Shown here piece after piece: positions 20,827 to 23,227 of a stretch of DNA of 23,227 bases (the stretch's first letter is position 1; each line of letters starts with the position of its first letter). The stretch is from NCBI GenBank assembly GCA_036897625.1, contig JAYMTA010000902.1:1-23227 (forward strand). Reading direction: 5' to 3'. A program made the position numbers and the translations under genes. The notes below the pieces were generated by a model. It was given only the letters and a program-made list of their open reading frames with translations, was not told the origin of the DNA and made no database searches. This DNA is from Pelargonium cotyledonis (lineage: Eukaryota > Streptophyta > Magnoliopsida > Geraniales > Geraniaceae).

Positions 20827-21490
20827 CTCACACCAAACCGCCACAAATCAAAAACCTCCGATGCTGAAAAACAATCTCAGCCCTCCATTCACAACCGCAC
20901 CAAACTCTCAGAAATCACCACAAACCTCAGTTTCATCAACAAATGCGCATGCCCCTCAAAGCTTTAAACCACAGAAAATAAAAATAAAAACAACAAAATC
21001 AGATTAAACAAAAACACAAACACAAATCCCAGAAGAGCATAAATTTTCAGGGTTTATTGAGGCTAAGAGATCTGACTGAGACCAAAACCAGACCAAAAAC
21101 CCAACACATAAAGATCTAAATAGCTCCACCTTCTCCTTTTTCACTGATTTTTTTCATCCAAAAACTGATTTTTATCTCTTATCTCAGCTCAAATGTTCAA
21201 AAAAGTGTAGATTTTCTGATCTTATTGACAATCATTTTTCTGGGTTCTGAGCTCGGCGAATAGATTTTCTCGAACCCTCGAGCTCACAGTGCACCGACAC
21301 ATAAAAGATAGAGAAAAGAAGCGATAAGCAATGGAAACAGCTTGGATCAAAATCGTACCTTTCTCTTTCTTTTTGTACTCTCTTTCTCCGAACAACACAC
21401 AGAAATGGAGAGAGAGGGAGAGAGAGAGAGAGAGAGAGAGAGTGGTGGGAGAGACAAAAAAATAAAATAAAATAATAAATAAAAATTGGA
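20827..21490 (-). promoter_or_regulatory. Leader region of the PWWP gene, possibly with a 5'UTR intron
   Basis: Between the TATA-like box (21520-21527) and the ATG (20826) lie about 660 bp, long for an unspliced leader. Minus-strand GAAAG|GTACGATTT (about 21357) is a possible donor and TTGTTTTTCAG|CATCGG (acceptor just above 20863) a possible acceptor, so a leader intron of about 490 bp is plausible. It is also possible that the start site lies lower and there is no intron. Homologues of this family are not recalled well enough to decide. Confidence 0.4.
21409..21442. repeat. GA/CT microsatellite
   Basis: This tract is nearly pure (AG)n with a single GGG interruption (21416-21418). On the transcribed minus strand it is a CT tract in the presumed leader of the PWWP gene. 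CT-rich leaders are common in plants and GA tracts bind BBR/BPC factors; length polymorphism is likely. Confidence 0.85.
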
Positions 21491-21519
21491 TTTTTGTTGG
21501 CATCACATTACCTGCAGTT

Positions 21520-21527
21520 TTTATATA
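21520..21527 (-). promoter_or_regulatory. TATA-like box of the PWWP gene
   Basis: The minus strand reads CTGTATATAAAAACTG around this point, a good plant TATA match. Transcription would start near 21490. Motif evidence only. Confidence 0.5.
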
Positions 21528-21529
21528 CA

Positions 21530-22450
21530 GTTTCTGCGGTTCATCGCCACATCGACAAAAAGTGTACGAATCAGCTCCATGCAACTGCGCCCCATTATAT
21601 CAGTCCACTTGACCCATTAGAGTTGACAATTTACATTTCAAAACGGGTTCTCGCCTTCGCAGGTTTGTACGACTCAAACCCAAACTAGACATGGTGTAGC
21701 TATGGTAGGGTTTGTTTTCACATAAATTGTATGTGCTCGTGCGAATTTGTTCTACACGTCCCATAGTTTTCTCAAGACAAAAATTATTCGAGAAATAAGA
21801 CGAGTTCATTTTATGTTATCCTAAACTACACAATTTTGGATTAGATTCTGAGCAAGTTTCAAGTCGAAAGAGGTACAAGTCCATTTGAGTTTGTGTTTTG
21901 GGCTGCGAGTCGGGTTCTGCACGAAAATGTACTGGTTTCTTGACCCAACCCGCAAATCTTTAGAAAACACGCCACCATAAGAATAGGTCGGCTTATTCTA
22001 TGCGACCTAGTGTTTACAAGTTTTTGTTCAAATTGTTGGCTCTCAAAATATCAAATTGTCGGCTCTTATTTAAATTTGTTACAACAAAAACTGTGACATC
22101 GCATAATGAAAAATAACACCATAATCAAATTATCCCGACTTCTACACAAAAGTCAAAGAAGACATTTATTTAAAAACACAATATCAATTACAGAGACAAT
22201 TAGTATTTTTTTTTTCTTCACATGACTCCAAGCAAAAAACTAACCATTATGTGTTAACTACATATAACACTAAATCAATTACTATAAGTACATGTTTTTT
22301 CTTGCATCAAGTGTACTTGTACTAAATTTTCCATATAAGTTACAAAGATATATATCTCTATCATCTCGGAAATCTTTGTGAACTTTCATCTTTGAAGACG
22401 AGCAAGATTAAGCTTCAGTGTAGCATTCATTTATACAATATTCGTGTCTT
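21530..22450. other. Upstream flank of the PWWP gene; intergenic
   Basis: This DNA lies upstream of the PWWP promoter. A block at about 21840-21990 has GAGTCGGGTTCTGC and GACCCAACCCGC words like decayed plant interspersed repeats. The remainder to 22450 is very AT-rich with nothing recognisable. Confidence 0.5.
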
Positions 22451-22702
22451 CTATACACATCCTTGATCAGTCATGGCTTGAGCAATGGTGAGAAAGGCGG
22501 ATATGACTGCACCGTGCCCCAAGGCCCTATCAAGTATACGAGAATAATAAAAATTCTAAATACACACCCAGACACAAAGATTGCTAGTATTGAGAAAAAA
22601 AGATGTTTGGCATAGGGAAAGGGCATACTCGGGACTCTCTTTCTGATAACCAAAATCAGTTGCTGCTTTGATCGCTCTTTGGTATGTTTGTTTCATTGCT
22701 TC
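22451..22702 (-). CDS. Two weak candidate 3' exons of an unrecognised gene
   Basis: Minus strand 22702-22629 follows a good acceptor (TTGCATTTTTCTGACAG) and reads EAMKQTYQRA then IKAATDFGYQKESP, which looks protein-like, before a GTATGC donor. A second acceptor (GGCACGGTGCAG) precedes 22506. From there one frame reads VISAFLTIAQAMTDQGCV to a stop at 22451, but the phase that joins the upstream exon instead gives DHIRLSHHCSSHD and stops at 22471. I recognise neither piece, and the frame conflict means the model may be wrong. The rest of the gene would lie beyond 23227. Confidence 0.22.
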
Positions 22703-22729
22703 CTGTCAGAAAAATGCAAGTTGAAGATG

Positions 22730-23227
22730 AGAAGCAAAAACCCCAAGTATATTAATTGCAAACATGGAAAGAATGGGGACATCCCGACTAGCAAAATTAA
22801 AACCTGACTTAGTTATGTTTAAAAAAAATGTTCGCACCTAACCATCCATACAATTTACAAGATAAAAAATGAAGAGAGAGTCATGTTACGAAACGAAAGA
22901 ATATGCCTTCCCTACACGCCTTATGGGTGGTTTTCGCCATGCGCCATGCGACATACTATAATACTTGTTATCTGGGTGTTGATTAGTGCTTATATTCATG
23001 ATAGAAGTATAACCTCGTTGCCCTAACTTATGCTTATTGTGATTGCCGCCTATGAATAATGTTAGCCCCTCCCTCCGAATGCATGAGTGTGGGGCATCCC
23101 ACGGGGCCAGTTCTCCCAGTCCGAGACACTAAGCTACCCTTGAAAGCAATTAGATTCGGTAGGGCGCGAATTGGGGTGCGGATGGGTGATAATTCATTAG
23201 GTGTTATCCTCTCATTGGATTGACTCA
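22730..23227. other. Right-hand end, unassigned
   Basis: The first part is AT-rich. From about 22910 the base composition rises (CGCCATGCGCCATGCGACAT near 22935; GGGGCATCCCACGGGGCCAG near 23092; GGGCGCGAATTGGGGTGCGG near 23162). No frame on either strand resembles a known protein over this stretch. It may be a repeat or the inner edge of a neighbouring gene. Confidence 0.4.

Noticed and set aside
21222..21584. A minus-strand frame containing a Ser-Leu run
   Set aside because: The run is the translated CT microsatellite in the leader region of the PWWP gene; no family resemblance.
1..23227. A novel multi-gene system or gene cluster
   Set aside because: The confident genes belong to known plant families with unrelated roles, each has its own transcription unit, and no co-oriented or functionally linked set is visible.

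Overview
This is nuclear DNA from a flowering plant, most probably a eudicot. The window is AT-rich. Its genes have many exons, their introns are flanked by GT..AG, and the introns carry Stowaway-type MITEs, TRIM/LTR scraps and other degenerate repeats. No protein-based species call is possible from the sequence alone.

Layout. (1) Bases 1-5221, + strand: 14 exons of a plant anoctamin/TMEM16-like membrane protein (Arabidopsis At1g73020 type). The 5' end lies outside the window. The introns are crowded with repeat debris: a Stowaway-like MITE, a probable TRIM/solo LTR and several interspersed-repeat remnants. (2) 5570-5878, - strand: a small intronless plant gene, convergent with the first. A perfect 14-bp tandem duplication near its 3' end appears to have shifted the frame of its C-terminus. 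(3) About 5980-8000: AT-rich intergenic DNA. (4) 8159-11630, + strand: a complete eight-exon Rab GTPase of the Rab1/RABD type (203 residues). It has a 100-bp-unit tandem repeat in intron 1 and a foldback element in intron 7. (5) 11631-14451: intergenic DNA containing a broken RNase H-like (RVT_3) reading frame and a tRNA-Met-type primer-binding-site-like scrap. (6) 14452-20826, - strand: a complete three-exon PWWP-domain nuclear protein (749 residues) of the plant PWO/PWWP family. A 2.6-kb intron interrupts its PWWP domain, an intact-looking Stowaway MITE sits in intron 2, and a GA/CT microsatellite lies in the leader. (7) 21530-23227: mostly featureless intergenic DNA, with two weak candidate exons of an unrecognised - strand gene near 22450-22702.

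The genes do not form a pathway. They are ordinary independent housekeeping-type loci: lipid/ion membrane transport, ER-Golgi traffic and chromatin reading. All three multi-exon models were checked exon by exon; the reading frame closes across every junction and the exon sums are multiples of three once split codons are counted. I found no cluster or novel multi-gene system. The points most worth a second look are the 14-bp duplication in the small gene, the young-looking MITE, the foldback element and tandem repeats in introns, and a GC-rich hairpin in the likely 3'UTR of the PWWP gene.
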